DNA of 64,000 nucleotides from Chlorokybus atmophyticus (lineage: Eukaryota > Streptophyta > Chlorokybophyceae > Chlorokybales > Chlorokybaceae), in the NCBI GenBank assembly GCA_009103225.1, contig RHPI01003642.1, positions 589,612 to 653,611 on the forward strand, read 5' to 3'. The notes under the pieces are model-generated. The model saw only the letters and a list, made by a program, of their open reading frames with translations, was not told the origin of the DNA and searched no databases. Positions 11,235 to 22,833 of the stretch are shown here, piece after piece (position 1 is the stretch's first letter; each line of letters begins with the position of its first letter). Made by a program: the position numbers and the translations under genes.

Positions 11235-13122
11235 TTCCCCCCCACTTAGGTTTCAATGTCCTCATTGAAGGCTTAGCAAAGCCCCACCACGAGTAAAGAA
11301 ACGAAAGTAGTAAGGAAATCAGGGCCGAAGCGGCAAAGATGTCTGCCAGCACCCTTTTACCGTCCGCGTGTGAACACAGTACTTCAGTACCCCCGAAGAA
11401 TCTCCTGGCAGTTGGTAAGATTCCTTTCGGGCTCCCATGTATTGTGCTCAACACCATACCTTTCCATTTCACCAAGTAAGACGGCGCGCGTCCGCGTCGA
11501 GGCTTACGATGACTCAGGATTGCTTCCACTTCATACTTGAAAGTATCGTCGCCATCCACTGCAACGGAGGGTGGAGGAGGTTGAACCCGACCGTCAGAAC
11601 GATACGGTTTCAGTACACTCACATGAAACACATTGTGAATATGTATCGATTTTGGCAAGTCCAAACTATACGCGTGAGTGCCGACCCGATCAATCACTTT
11701 AAACGGGCATATCCAGCGAGGGAAAAACTTGCGGGTACCCACTCCCTTGATGGATATGTTTTTAGTGCTGAGAAGCACTGAACATCCCACATCGTAGTTG
11801 GCCTCTTTACGATGCGCATCAGCATGGGCTTTTTGTCTGTCTTGCGCTGCGCGCAAGCAGTCCTTTGCCAACGCTAACCTATCCTGCATGGCCAAAGCCA
11901 TCTCGCGCGCTGCAGATACGCGAGTTATGTCGGTAGCAGGCGGGAATTTAATGTTTGCAGGACTCAGTGGATGCACTCCATAATTCAAGAAAAACGGAGT
12001 TTCCTGCACACTCTCTTGCCATGCATTGTTAATCGCGAACTCAGCCATTGGGAGATAAACATCCCAATCAGATTGGTTCGGACTCACATAATGCCGGATG
12101 GTTTCCTCAATCACTTGATTGGCGCGCTCTGTCTGACCATCCGTCTGTGGATGGTAAGCTGTGCTCATGTTCTGTTGAATATGTAAGAAGCTGCATAGCG
12201 ACTTGCAGAACTGAGCTACAAATCGCGGATCGCGATCAGACACGAAGTTACGAGGCAAGACATGTAACTTAAACACAGAGGCGACAAAAACCATCGCTAA
12301 TTCACGGAAGCCTATTTCCGTGCGGCAAGGGACAATGTGAACCATTTTTGTTAAACGATCCACAAAAACTGCAACCACAGTGTGCCTAAATCTGTCTCCG
12401 GGAGTTCGGTAATTAGGTCCATACTCACACTTTCCCACTTGCCATCAGGAACAGGCAAAGGTCGCAACCCAGCGGGTTTCTGACGTCATGGCTTGTCACG
12501 CTGATATTTGTCACACGAGTCAACATAATGCTTCACGTCAACAGGCAACGATGGCCACCAGTACAATTGTTGCGCTGCCTTAGCAGTCTTGCGACCGCCA
12601 AAGTGCCCAGCATACAGTGGATTGTGTACTTCAGCTATGTATCTATGCGCAACCAAGCATGGTCTGGTACTACCAAGCTGGCGCCCATATAATACAAGTT
12701 GTCTCTATTGTCAAGCTGTTGTACATTCTGTTGTATAGAGAACCATGGGTGTAATGCATACCCCTGTAAAACAGCTTGCACAAACTCGTCATCCGGAGGC
12801 AATGTACCCTGCGTTGCAAGCAACTGCGCACGCATAACTGCCAACAATGACGGACAGCGACTCAGAGGATCTGCCACGTTGGTCCTGCCCGGCCGGTATA
12901 CCCATTCAAAGGTAAACCGTGACAAGATCTCATTCCAGCGAGCTTGCCTACGCGACAAGTTCAGCTGTTGAGAAGTACACCAACGGGTTGTGATAAGTCA
13001 CCACTGTGAACTGAACTCCCTCCAAGTAACATCGCCATGTTTCAAGAGCATGCACTATACCAAGCGATTCCTTGCTCAGTGGTAGTGTAGTTCACCTCTG
13101 CTGGAATGAATTTCCTACTCTT
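11230..13122 (-). pseudogene. Gypsy pol 3' part: RNase H, integrase and chromodomain (broken)
   Basis: RNase H remains are seen as KFIPAEVNYTTTEQ just after the stop at 13,123, then a shifted frame at 12,958-12,635 (WVYRPGRTNVADPLSR). The integrase core occupies 12,438 downward, with VFVDRLTKMVHIVP, FVSDRDP and TAYHPQTDGQTERANQ (the D, D and E region). The later part has the GPFKV-like small barrel and HNVFHVSVLKPY. A chromodomain begins around 11,530 (VEAILSHRKPRRGRAPSY). At about 11,455 the frame shifts: the rest of the chromodomain (HNTWEPERNL) continues in a neighbouring frame, while the open frame runs on into unrelated residues up to the LTR. At least two indels and one stop break this part. 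Confidence 0.85.
11235..11250 (-). other. Polypurine tract of the gypsy element
   Basis: On the minus strand the bases just before the 3' LTR are AAGTGGGGGGGAA. A purine run at exactly this place primes plus-strand DNA synthesis in LTR elements. Confidence 0.75.
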
Positions 13123-14724
13123 TTAAGCACATGGTCGGCCAACCTGTAGCAATACTGCACCACACCCAAGGGTGGAGGCATCGCTAATCACAGTCAAGTG
13201 TTTATCCCGATTTGGCAATGCCAATACTGGTGCCGAAGTCAAAGCCAGCTTCACTTGTTGCATAGCAGCTTCTTGTGCTGCTGTCCAAGAGAATGGGGCA
13301 TCCTGTCGCAACAGGTTTGTCAAAGGCACCACAACTGTAGAGTACCCCATCATAAACTTGCGAAAGTAGTTTGCCAACCCCAAGAATGATCGCAATTGAT
13401 GGATATTCTTAAGTTGAGGCCAATCTTTTACCACTTGCACTTTGCGAGGGTCAGGTTTGGCACCCGCACCACTCACAATATGCCCTAAGAATGGCAACTC
13501 TGTCTTGCAAAAGTCACACTTTGACAAGTTGGCAAACAAGCGATGTGTACGCAGCAAGGCGAACACCGCTTCCAAGTGCTGTTTATGCTTTTCCTTGGTT
13601 TTACTAAAGACAATGATGTCATCCAAGTAAACCATAACATACTTGCCAAGTATGCCACCAAAAATCTTATTCATTTCCTTCTGACACACTGCGAGCGCAT
13701 TAGTCAATCCAAAAGGTAACACTTTGTATTGATAATGGCCCGAAGGTGTTCTGAATGCTGTCTTGTAAACATCAGAAGGATGAATCCGGATTTGATGATA
13801 CCCACTTGTCAAGTCCAACGAACTTAAGTACGCATTTCCCGATAGTTTATCAAACACATCATCAATCCGGGGCAACGGGTATCGATTCTTTACCGTGATC
13901 TTGTTCAAAGCACGGTAATCCACACACATGCGCAGCTGTCCATTCTTTTTTATTACAAACAAGATGGGCGCGCCAAAGGGTGAAGAACTCGGTTCAATCG
14001 ATCCCTTTTCCAATAACTCTTTGATTTGAGTTTCCATTTCCCCCCTCTCTCGGGGGCTCAGCCTATATATAGGCCGAAACGGAGGCTCACTATCAGGAAT
14101 GAGTGGTATTGTGTGTCCGACACCTCGATCAGGAAATAAGCCTGGCAACTCATCTGGAAACACATTTTGATATTCCTCAATGATGTTTGCAACACCTTCT
14201 GTATTTCCCGGCACAAAGTCGTCCGACAACGTCAAGTGTACTAGAAAAGCCGGTGTGTTTTTGCGCAACGCACGTTTCACTTGCAGTGCAGTGAGTAGCG
14301 CTGGGTCGGGCTGCTTGTGGTCCAAGCTATGTGACCCTTTCACAGACAATGTTACGCGCTTACGACCTTTCTTTACTATGCACAAGCGTGCCCCAGTATC
14401 CAATGTCATTTTGACATTCTCCTGCCATTCCTGTCCTAATACCACATCAAAACCTAATATGTTGATGGATACCACTATGAAAGTAAGAGTGGCATGATAA
14501 TTACCAATCTTTATTTTCTTTATTTTCATTTTTATTTCCCCTTTCACTGGCAACGCACCCCCCGCACCGGCAGCTGAAAATGCAGAGGTTTTACACGCTA
14601 TCTTGTTGCGCACAACCCATTGTTCCTCAACGAAATTATGTGTTGCACCAGTGTCAATTAAGAACGAACTATTTACCCCTTGCATTGTGCCACTAAATGT
14701 CCACAACAGAGGTACTACCCGTCC
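13123..14724 (-). pseudogene. Gypsy pol 5' part: aspartic protease and reverse transcriptase
   Basis: A long open frame. An aspartic protease with FLIDTGATHNF lies near the start and an ILGFDVVLGQEW segment follows. The reverse transcriptase has LPFGLTNA and YVMVYLDDIIVFS (the YxDD catalytic box). RNase H begins with VISDASTLGCGAVL before a stop at 13,123. The frame is the same as that of gag and of the 14,725-15,129 segment upstream, separated only by an in-frame TAA at 14,725-14,727. A single gag-pol polyprotein ancestor is therefore likely. Protease and RT catalytic residues are intact. Confidence 0.9.
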
Positions 14725-15129
14725 TTAAAATGTAGCCAAGAGTCCGTGACCAATGCGAGGGTTGAGTAAAATTGCAAACAATCGCACTGTCCCTGTTTCA
14801 CGCTTGCTAAATTGCTTCAACACAGTTCCCTTTCGAGTGTGTTTCAACCATGGGCCATGATATTTAGGCACCATCACTACCACACTTAAGGTCCCGTGCT
14901 TACTTTGCAACTTGGTCAAAGTGTGCAACACATCGGTAAGCATGTTAAACTCCACATGTACCAACACACAAGCATTCTCTTCCACCTTTTCAACATCAAA
15001 AAGTGGCAACCTGTTATGTGCTTGCCATGCATGCGTCATTACATGCACTTGGGACAGCTCATCAAACCAGTTTGCCACGAGTACAAGCAACTGGTTATCA
15101 ACCACTTCTACATCAGTCACGGCGTAATC
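14725..15129 (-). pseudogene. Extra domain between gag zinc knuckle and protease (unidentified)
   Basis: About 130 residues lie between the end of gag and the protease, in the same frame as both but bounded by in-frame stops at 15,130 and 14,725. Visible features are FDELSQVHVMTHAW, a hydrophobic LSVVVMVPKYHGPWLK strand-turn segment and ETGTVRLFAIL. This layout (helix, hydrophobic strand ending in P, then an aromatic GPW) faintly recalls the second half of class I DNA methyltransferase-like domains found in some retroelements. The catalytic DPPY-type motif is absent; HVEFN stands where it might be expected. Typical Ty3/gypsy elements have nothing here. The methyltransferase idea is a guess. 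Confidence 0.5.
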
Positions 15130-16566
15130 CTATTCAACCTTCTTGGCCTTGCCTTTCCCCTTTATTGGGCAGTTCTTTGCGATGTGGCCAGGCTGATGAC
15201 AGACGTAACAGGTGCGAGCAGCAGCAGGCATGGCACCACCAGCGGGTGCGCCACTGAAATGTCTTCGCCTTCTTTGCCAGGTGTGCACTCGGATGAGCGA
15301 AACGCTTTCCCCCCACCCCCGGCGGCTTGGCCGCAACTGCTATATGTGACTTGTCCTGCACAGTCGTGTCATCATTGTACAGGTACACGCTCAGCTTCTG
15401 CAGCTTGGCCAAGTCCTCTGGAACCCAAGAAAGTCCCGTTGCCATGTTGTACTGCAGCTGATCACGCACACGCGCATCCAAGCCGCGCTTGTACACTCCA
15501 ACTGCTCGACCTTGTCCATGGGCATGAGGTCGCTATTTGCACGACCCACCAATGCCTGAAACTCCTGCAGATAGGTTGAGGCCGCCCGACCATTCTGGCG
15601 CAACTTGCTGAGCTTGTTGCAAGCCTGAGTAGCCAACTCCATGCCACCATAGCGTTCCATCAGGAACTGGAAAAGTGCCTCCACTGTCTTGGCAGCACCA
15701 TCTTCTGTCTGCCTCGCCCATTCGGCGAGAGCATCAGATGGCATGAGCAACTCAGCAACAGCAATGTGCTCGTTAACCGGGCGCTTGAGTGCCGTCAAGT
15801 AGTGCTCGACAGTGACCACCCAGTCATGAATGCTGACGCTGCCGTTAGGCTTGAACTTCTCAGGCTTGTTCAGAGCTGTCACCGGCAGACCTGCTGATGC
15901 CCCAGCTACCGAAGTAGCACCTGCCACCTGTTGGCGCAGCGCCACCAACTCAGCCTGCATGGCATCGAGGCGTGCCGTCAACTGCACTCGGCCAGTCAAC
16001 TTGTCTTCCAAGTTAGGTCTCAAGTACCAGAACACATCCTTGCAACGCTGTGAGGTTTCCACTCCCAATTTGGCCAAAGCCTCAAACGCCATTCGCTTGC
16101 CTTGGTAAGGGAGAGGCTTATCATATACGGCCATGATAGCTGCCACCTTTGGATCACCTCGCACGAGTGGCGGGATGTTGTTCGTCAGCTCATGTTCGAG
16201 CATGCGGATCACCATCTCCTTGCTTGCACGAGGGAGTGTGGCAAAGTCTGTCTCATAGCCATCACGAACCGTCTGCGCCCATGCATCCCACCTTTCTTGA
16301 CGAAGCTGAGGGTGGGCAGCAAGTAGAGCTTTACGCTCTGAGGCATACTTTTCAATGGCCCCGCCAATGACACTCTGTGTGTCCACTGCAGCTGGTCCAC
16401 TTTAAGCAGACTGGTTGGGAGAAGCTTCGCTGTCTTGCTTAGCTCCTTCCTTCTCACTGTCAGTAAGCTTATAGCTTTCACTCGTGTCAGAGTAGTTCAC
16501 TTCGTCTTCACTCGATGGCTCATATGATGTGGACATCTCCACATCATCCCCTCCTTGGTCAGACAT
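15130..16566 (-). pseudogene. Gypsy gag with CCHC zinc knuckle (broken)
   Basis: Gag begins with an acidic MSDQGGDDVEMSTSY at 16,566. An in-frame TAA at 16,402-16,404 interrupts it, after which the main open frame runs from 16,386 to about 15,490. The frame then switches for about 200 bp (15,496 to about 15,270) and switches back for the C-terminus, which has the zinc knuckle CYVCHQPGHIAKNC (CX2CX4HX4C, about 15,205) and a Lys-rich tail ending at a TAG at 15,130. The two frame changes compensate each other. The central region matches the general retrotransposon gag fold (WARQTEDGA, FLMERYGG). Confidence 0.85.
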
Positions 16567-17443
16567 CTGCCCAAGAATACAAGCCGTCAATTGTAGAAGT
16601 GCGCAAGTGCACAAAACACCCAAGTTGTGCACTGCAAAAGTGTCAGAATCTATAGATTTTGTCTCGTCAAGTTTTAAGTGCTTAACGTGGACAAACAAGA
16701 GCTCTCCACACACCTTTCAACTAGACACTCACGTTGAAGCAAACCGCACGCAAATCCACGCGGCGGTTCACAAGTTACAACTTGTCAAAGTTTTCACTTT
16801 GTACAACTCAGCTCAACCCACAATTGTAATTGACACACAGGGTGCCAAAATCTCGTTGAATCAACCCTACAGGCTGATATTAACGAGTTGTGAGTTGTGA
16901 GTTTGATATCGGCCGCACAGAGTGACTCTGGCGGCCTCACCGCACTGACTGGCGGTAACGGCAGCCGATGTTGCCACCGGACTGCCTCACAAGGGTTGGT
17001 TTTCTGAATACTATTTCACACCCTTTCACACCACCACGAATCCACGTGGTGGCAAGCACACAAGCACAAGCACAGTATGTTATCACAATAATGTGATTAC
17101 AAGTGATGTGCTGGGCATGCAATGCTTGGGGGGGGCTGCCTATGTGGCCGCCTCCCCTTTACGCAAGCTAACAAGCCTGGCTAGGCAAGGCAGGGCAAGG
17201 CAAGCAAACTAGGCTAAGCTAGGCTAAGCACCAGCAGCAACTATAACTATTATAACAACAACAACAACAACTAGCTGACAACTACCACTACCCACCCTAG
17301 TGGGTAGCGGCTGCTAGTTGCCGCCGCCGCTGCAGTCGCTGCCGCCTGCCGCCACTGGTCAGTGCTGCCGCCTGCCGCCGCAGTCGCTGCCGCCTGCCGC
17401 CGCCCCTCCCACAAGCCCCTCGCCGCCCGCGCTCCGATACCAA
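16567..17443 (-). other. Gypsy 5' leader with tRNA primer-binding site
   Basis: About 880 bp between gag and the 5' LTR. The primer-binding site occupies 17,431-17,442 and reads TGGTATCGGAGC on the minus strand, one base from the consensus for initiator tRNA-Met. The remainder has no gene; a CTGCCGCC-type repeat lies at about 17,320-17,410 and AACAAC repeats near 17,255. Confidence 0.75.
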
Positions 17444-17781
17444 TGTAAGGAGAGTGGGTGCTCCCTCCTCCCTTTAATCCCCTACCCCAACACCACCACC
17501 AGCCACGCCGCCCACGCCGCCGCCGCCAGGGGTAACCGCCGAAGCAGAAGATCCCCTGGCTATGGCGGTCGCTGCGTTAGCAGCGCCGCCATGCGGCTGA
17601 TATCGACATGAGACTCATGTCTCATGTCGATATCAGTGTTACAGATAAGTAACACTACATTAGGGCCTTAACATAAGTTAACGGCCCTAATATGGCTTAA
17701 TAGGCTGGATAATCCCGTCGGGACCCTTATGTAATCCTAAATAAGGGCGGGGAACCTCTATGGAGGTAGCACACCGTTACA
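17444..17781 (-). repeat. 5' LTR of the gypsy element
   Basis: 338 bp with TG...CA ends (TGTAAGG...GTTACA as read on the plus strand). It carries the same hairpin chain as the other LTR. The five differences from it are all single-base substitutions. Confidence 0.93.
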
Positions 17782-19591
17782 TATATATCCTCATGATATA
17801 TACATTAAAAAGTTCACATTGCCACATAGTATTGATCAATTGGCAATACGGACGGGCAAGTAACCTTGCATACATAAATGGAGCATAGATTGCACACCGT
17901 GGCAACACTCTCACACTACCACATCGCAATGGTCGGCATTGTTTCACTGCGCCACGAACACCTGGGACACTCACACACCAACACACACGCAGCGCTTACA
18001 AATGAGCAATGATCACCTACGCTACTGCCATGCTCAACTTGGAAGTATGTACCCCCAAGCTGATGCCCAGTAAAGAGCAAGTGCAAAAGACAGGTAATGC
18101 ATGGCCATGCTCAACTAAAGGATAGTATCTAATTGGCAAAACGCAAATGACTCACATGCACTTGTGTAGGCTTTTCAAACGGTGACACAACGCACGCATA
18201 GGCAGCACAACCACCGGCAAGCACACGGGCAATGGCAGCTCAATTAATAGGGCAAGGACACTAAGTAACCTATGTGCTACTAGCTAAGTGCTGGTGCAAG
18301 GCGGAGGGGAGGGGAGGGGCAGAGGCAGCAGGGCAGGTAAGGGCAAGTCGTGTCGAGTTTGCAAAGCAGACTTGTGCAACAGGCGGTAGGGGTAAGGACG
18401 CAGGCTTTGCAGGCCGAGGGCAAGACCATGGATAGAGCGTAGCAGCAGCAGCAAGCGCAGGCAGGTTAGGCAGGGCGGAGGGCGGGGATGCTTGCAGTGC
18501 TGTGCAAATGAGTGCCAGCGATGGCGGCTGAGGCTGCGTAGCAGCTCTTGTAAGTTGTGTGGTAAGACCGAAGCCATGGCTGCAGGGAATCGGCAGGTGC
18601 CAGCATGCATGCATGCATACATGCCCCTCACCCAGCCCATTCCTCTCCCTCTCCCTGTAGTTGCTGCAAGTAGGTGAGCGGTGCTATGTACACCATACCA
18701 GCCAGCACATTGCACATAGCATCAGCCCCATGGCATAGTGGGGCAGTCTTCGCGTTGTATTGTGTTGGGTTCAACTGCTACTTGCTTGCGCTTGTCATTA
18801 TGGTTGGTTGAGTGCTTGACCCCTCGGATATTACCATACATGTATACCAACAGCGCTCGAGGCTAGCATTAGGCCAGCGATGCTTGGGCTGAACACGCGG
18901 TGCAAGTTGATATACAGCCAAGGCAATGGCAAAGACCTACACCACTCGCGTTATGCCTGCCCCCATGGCGACATGCCAGGGGGCAGACAGTCTCAGCAGC
19001 AGCGCCTTGTGTGTAAAAGACAATCCACAATAAGCATATGCGTGGGTACCTGTGACCAAAAGATGCAGTAGGTCTGACGCTGTCAACTTAACATGCTGCG
19101 TCAAGTTAACTCACATGCCATAGGCCAATCCATCACATTGCCAAATGTCTCAGAGTTTGCATTAAGCAAAACTGTGCACTGGTGAAGGGAGCATTACCAG
19201 TGTGATGCCCTATCATGCAGTCCACCCTTGCTATATTTTACACAGGACCAGCAAAGTAATCGATGGACGGACCAGAGGTGCTGTGTGCTTGATGGACTAG
19301 GCCGCACTGAATCAGTGATAATCAACACATGTCAATCCAGGACACACTGTATACAACTCGCACTGGCAGCACAACCACTTGGGAACTATACATCTGCTTA
19401 ACGCAGTGTGGAATCTGGCACCAAAAAGTCATTCAGGATATGCTAATGTGGCAGCAATGTGAGCTAAGACATAACCAACGCCCACATATGAATGCAACAG
19501 CACTCCAACAACACAGGCACGGACAGTCAGGGTTGGGTATATATTTATCAACAGTGGGAGCGTACATTGCTACTGCTAGTATACCAGATGC
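17782..19591. other. Intergenic region, no gene seen
   Basis: About 1.8 kb between the retrotransposon and psbQ. A GGGGA/GGCAG purine-rich tract lies at 18,295-18,500. Open frames on the minus strand across it are Pro/Leu/Ala-rich and have no recognisable domain. The psbQ 3' UTR must lie at the right end. Confidence 0.4.
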
Positions 19592-20585
19592 TTATTTGAG
19601 CTTGGCTGCAAGGGCGTTGAGGCTGGACACGGCCTGGGCGTGCAGCTGCAGGGCGGGCTCGACCTGGCGGAGGCGCTGTGCATTGTAGTCGAGCTGCAAT
19701 GTTCACCACAGTCAGACCCGCTGCACACAGTATCATAAAAGAAAGCAATTAGACAAGCACTACTTACGTCCTCAAGCGTCCTCTCAATCTTCTTGTAGTC
19801 AGCATTCAGAGCAACGCGCTGTTCCTTGGGCTGGGCGGCGATGAGCTTCTCAATGTCAAAGCGCAAGTAGCCGGCACTTGTCCTCAACCGGGACTGGACG
19901 TCCCACCAGGTCTTCTTCTCAATTGAGGTCTTGGCGGCCTCAACGGCGGACTGCACAGAACACAGCTGAGAAACCAACAAAGCAAGTATAACGAATACTG
20001 CCAACCCAATGCCAGGATATCACACTTACAATGGCCTTCGCCAGGCGCTCCTTGGAGTCACCACCGCCCAGGGAGAAGCGCTCCTTCTTGAAGTCCAGCT
20101 CGACATCAAAACCGGTGTCACGCTCCTTCAGAACACCTGAGAAGCATGCAATCTGTGATGTACAGTCCAGCGGGGCTGGCACACTAAGCTGCAGTGCAGA
20201 GAAGATTTGGCCAAAAACGTGCTCCCACTTGTTGGGCCTCGTATGTTGTTGTTAAGCTAGTCAGAGAGTAGCGGAACACCGCAGCATTATGATGCAAGCG
20301 CAAACCTTGGCCAGCTGGGGTCTTGTCAATGCTGATGCGCTCAAGAGCAGATGCGCCCTGGGTGAAAGAGCCGGCGGCGATGGCGCCAGCGATCAGACCC
20401 AGGACGGATCGGCGGGAGGAGGCGGAGGCGGAGACCTCATCCTGCTGGGCGCGCACGACCAAGGGGACGGAGGCAACGGAGCCGGCCTTTGCGGGCCGCA
20501 GCGCCTTGGCGCTCTGGCGCTGGGCAGCGCTGCTCGACAGCGAGCTGGGGGCAATGGCCGCCATGGACATGGTGGTCGACGCCAT
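19592..20585 (-). CDS. psbQ: Oxygen-evolving enhancer protein 3 (PsbQ)
   Basis: PsbQ is an extrinsic subunit on the lumenal side of photosystem II that stabilises the manganese cluster and its Cl/Ca requirement. Four exons, 20,585-20,306, 20,136-20,030, 19,950-19,768 and 19,693-19,592, join to 223 residues, typical for the precursor. The N-terminus is a Ser/Ala-rich chloroplast transit peptide starting MASTTMSMAAIAPSS. A twin-arginine lumen signal follows: SRRSVLGLIAGAIAAGS with an A-x-A type end GASA before LERIS. The mature part is four-helical, with SIEKKTWWDVQSRLR, AGYLRFDIEKLI and a C-terminal LNALAAKLK. The ATG at 20,585 is preferred over an upstream in-frame ATG at 20,654 because it opens the transit peptide. 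Confidence 0.95.
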
Positions 20586-21984
20586 TGCTCCTGCTGCCAA
20601 AGACACCAACCACAACCCCGCTGACGTCGCCTCCAACACCGCCGCCCTGACCACTGACTATGTACTTTGCTCTCTATGTCCAAAGGTTGAAGTTACAAAA
20701 TCCTCAAGGCGCACTGGTCTTAGCTTGCCAATCGCCTGCGCTTTCTGCCGGCAAGGGCTTCTAGCCAGCGCCAGGCCGCTCGGTTGTTACCGTAAGACCC
20801 GGCACGCGTCCGTCCGCTGCGAGTCATCGATCAGCACCGGTCAAGATAAAATGCGTCTTTGGTCGCAGTAACGGAGTTGATGGCAACAGAGACCCGGTTA
20901 GACAAGCCGGCTAAGCTGTCATAACCCCGGCTACTATTGACCGGTACTTGCCGGTATGCGGCCGGGGCGCGTCGCGTGCTTGCGTGTCGACCAATGGGCG
21001 GTCGAGAGGGCGTCTCGGCTTCCGCGGCTTTATTGGATAAGCCTTCTATCCGCTTGTGCGCTTGTGCGGTACCACGGACCACGCTTGTGCGCTGCCGACG
21101 TGGCAACAGGGGTTTATCCTCTGCTGGCCAATCATGCATGCCTTGCGTGGAGCTTCCGTCGACGGAGTAGCGGGCAGCATTCCTTCCGTAGCTGTGTGCA
21201 GTCGTGAACGCTTCCAAATCGCAGTGGCACTGCGTTGACTAAATTAGCATCTATGAACTCTTCTACAGTAATGACATGTGTGTGTAAACAGAGAACATGT
21301 ACAGTCATGTGTGCAAATGATGTGTGTACGCAGTAGCAGTTGGATTAGCTAAAATTACACTGGTGTGCACGATGCGCTAGCACATTGGCGCGCATGTATA
21401 GATTGTCAATAATAGACCAGGCATACAGTTAATATTTTAATTAAAAATAAAATCACAACGTTTCGTTTACTATCTACGGAACACTCACACCCATAAGCAC
21501 ACACGTGAACATAGATATAATTATGCCAACCACAGCATACTATGCTCATACATGCTCATGTGTCCCACCTAGCCGCCACTCCTTCTATGCTATAATGCAT
21601 CATTAACAGTATGCGACAATCAACACACCCGTTTATCGAGTTAAAATGCACATAATGCCTTCGATGCATCCATGTGTCGAAGACACTATGTGTAAATATG
21701 TGCAGTGCAAATGTTACATCATGTATTATACCTTACAACCCAATAATTGAATCGCATAAGGTTGTCAGAAGTATCTTGCATAAAGCCGTTCATGTGTACA
21801 ACGGTACTATTAACATTGTACAGTTGCAAAGTTCGCAATCAATATTAGCGTCTAACAATCTCGTGTTCATTGTCAATGTGGCTGCGAGCGCTTTCATGCA
21901 AATTCTTACAACTACCGAGTTTATTGCAAAATACTCTACAGCACACTGAATATGCTCCCTTACGATATGAGTTGTGCAGTGCAT
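20586..21984. other. psbQ upstream region and left flank of the CACTA element
   Basis: GC-rich DNA up to about 21,240 (with CCGG-rich short palindromes around 20,935-20,965), then AT-rich DNA. No gene is supported. It should contain the psbQ promoter. Confidence 0.4.
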
Positions 21985-22016
21985 CACACGGCGCCTGCAG
22001 CAGAATCCGTTCTCGG
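21985..22016 (+). repeat. Left terminal inverted repeat of the CACTA element
   Basis: 16 bp starting CACAC match the right end with one mismatch. The ten bases CCGTTCTCGG at 22,007-22,016 match it exactly at the same distance. Confidence 0.9.
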
Positions 22017-22025
22017 AAAAAAAGT

Positions 22026-22512
22026 CAGTTGTGCCGTCAGCGGCACCTGCCTTCGAGTTCTGCGAGCAGTTCTTCTTCCAAGACGGCACAAGTCGCTTTG
22101 TGCCGGCAGAGGATCGTAAGTCATCATCTGTCAGCCGGCACAAGCTGGTTACTGCCGCTGACGGGGCAAACTGCGTTGGGCCGACCTCGGCACAACAGTA
22201 CTTTTAACGTCTTCGGCACAGCAGCGCTTCTGCCGTCTTCGGCATAGATGCGACCCCACCGTCTTCGGCACAGCAGCGCTTATGCCGTCTTCGGCACAAT
22301 AGCACTTCTGCCGTCTTCGGCACAGCAGCGCTTATGCCGTCTTCGGCACAATAGCACTTCTGCCGTCTTCGGCACAGCAACAATCCTGCCGTCTTCGGCA
22401 CAGTAGCACTTCTGCCGACTTCGGCACAGCAGCAGCAGCAGTCGTGCCGTTGACGGCACAGCTCCTGGTGTGCCGACCTCGGTGGACCAGCAGTCATGCC
22501 GATAACGGCCCA
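22026..22512. repeat. Left subterminal repeats, with a 26-bp tandem array
   Basis: From about 22,208 to 22,512 about twelve copies of a 26-bp unit (core CGTCTTCGGCACAGCAGCGC) stand head to tail, degenerating to the right. Each contains the small palindrome TGCCG-N4-CGGCA. Looser copies begin at about 22,030. Such arrays bind the element's own TNPA-like protein in plant CACTA elements; here that role is inferred. Confidence 0.85.
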
Positions 22513-22833
22513 GCCATCTTCATTCCACAATTAGCAGCACAATATAGCAGGCATATGCAGGCAAATTGCAGGCAATTTTTCTGGCAAAGAAATCTCAACC
22601 GCATATGGAGTTTACATTGTACCATGTACTCTTAACTAGTACTAGAATAGGCTCCAATTGTTTGCAAGAAGCTAACTGCTACCAGGAAGCTAAACTGCTG
22701 GTAGCAAGCTAAACTGCTAGCAAGAAGTCAGACTTTTAGCAAGAAGCTAGACTGGCGGCTGCAGGGAAGCTGCATGGAAGCTGGACTGGTTGCTGCAAGA
22801 AAGATGAGCGAAGGTCTTCAGCTTGGTACCCAA
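22513..22833. other. Non-coding interior of the CACTA element
   Basis: Contains an imperfect direct repeat of AAGCTAAACTGCT/GCAAGAAG type (about 22,660-22,800) next to the 3' end of accessory gene A. No gene is seen. Confidence 0.4.

Larger units (their letters stand above)
10897..17781 (-). mobile_element. Ty3/gypsy LTR retrotransposon (chromovirus type), minus strand
   Basis: A full-length element of 6,885 bp. Both LTRs are 338 bp and differ at five positions. Gag, protease, reverse transcriptase, RNase H, integrase and chromodomain follow in that order on the minus strand, the Ty3/gypsy order. A primer-binding site (TGGTATCGGAGC, 17,442 down to 17,431) matches the initiator-tRNA-Met type in 11 of 12 bases. 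A G-run polypurine tract abuts the other LTR at about 11,235-11,247. Six bases, TATATA, occur on both outer flanks (10,891-10,896 and 17,782-17,787); the true target duplication may be 4-6 bp because the site is a TA repeat. Stops and frameshifts indicate that this copy is not autonomous, unless they are assembly errors. Confidence 0.92.

Noticed and set aside
14180-14497. Plus-strand frame of 105 codons inside the gypsy element
   Set aside because: It is antisense to the protease region and has no domain of its own.
17318-17611. Pro/Ala-rich plus frame across the gypsy leader and LTR
   Set aside because: It spans the LTR boundary and arises from CTGCCGCC repeats; not a gene.
18270-18715. 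Minus-strand Pro/Leu/Ala-rich frames of 114-143 codons
   Set aside because: Overlapping frames on a purine-rich tract, with no recognisable motif or splice context.
22204-22530. Minus-strand frame with repeated LCRRR/AEDG blocks, or a CRISPR-like array
   Set aside because: It translates the 26-bp subterminal repeat of the CACTA element; units are head to tail without spacers, so not CRISPR and not a gene.
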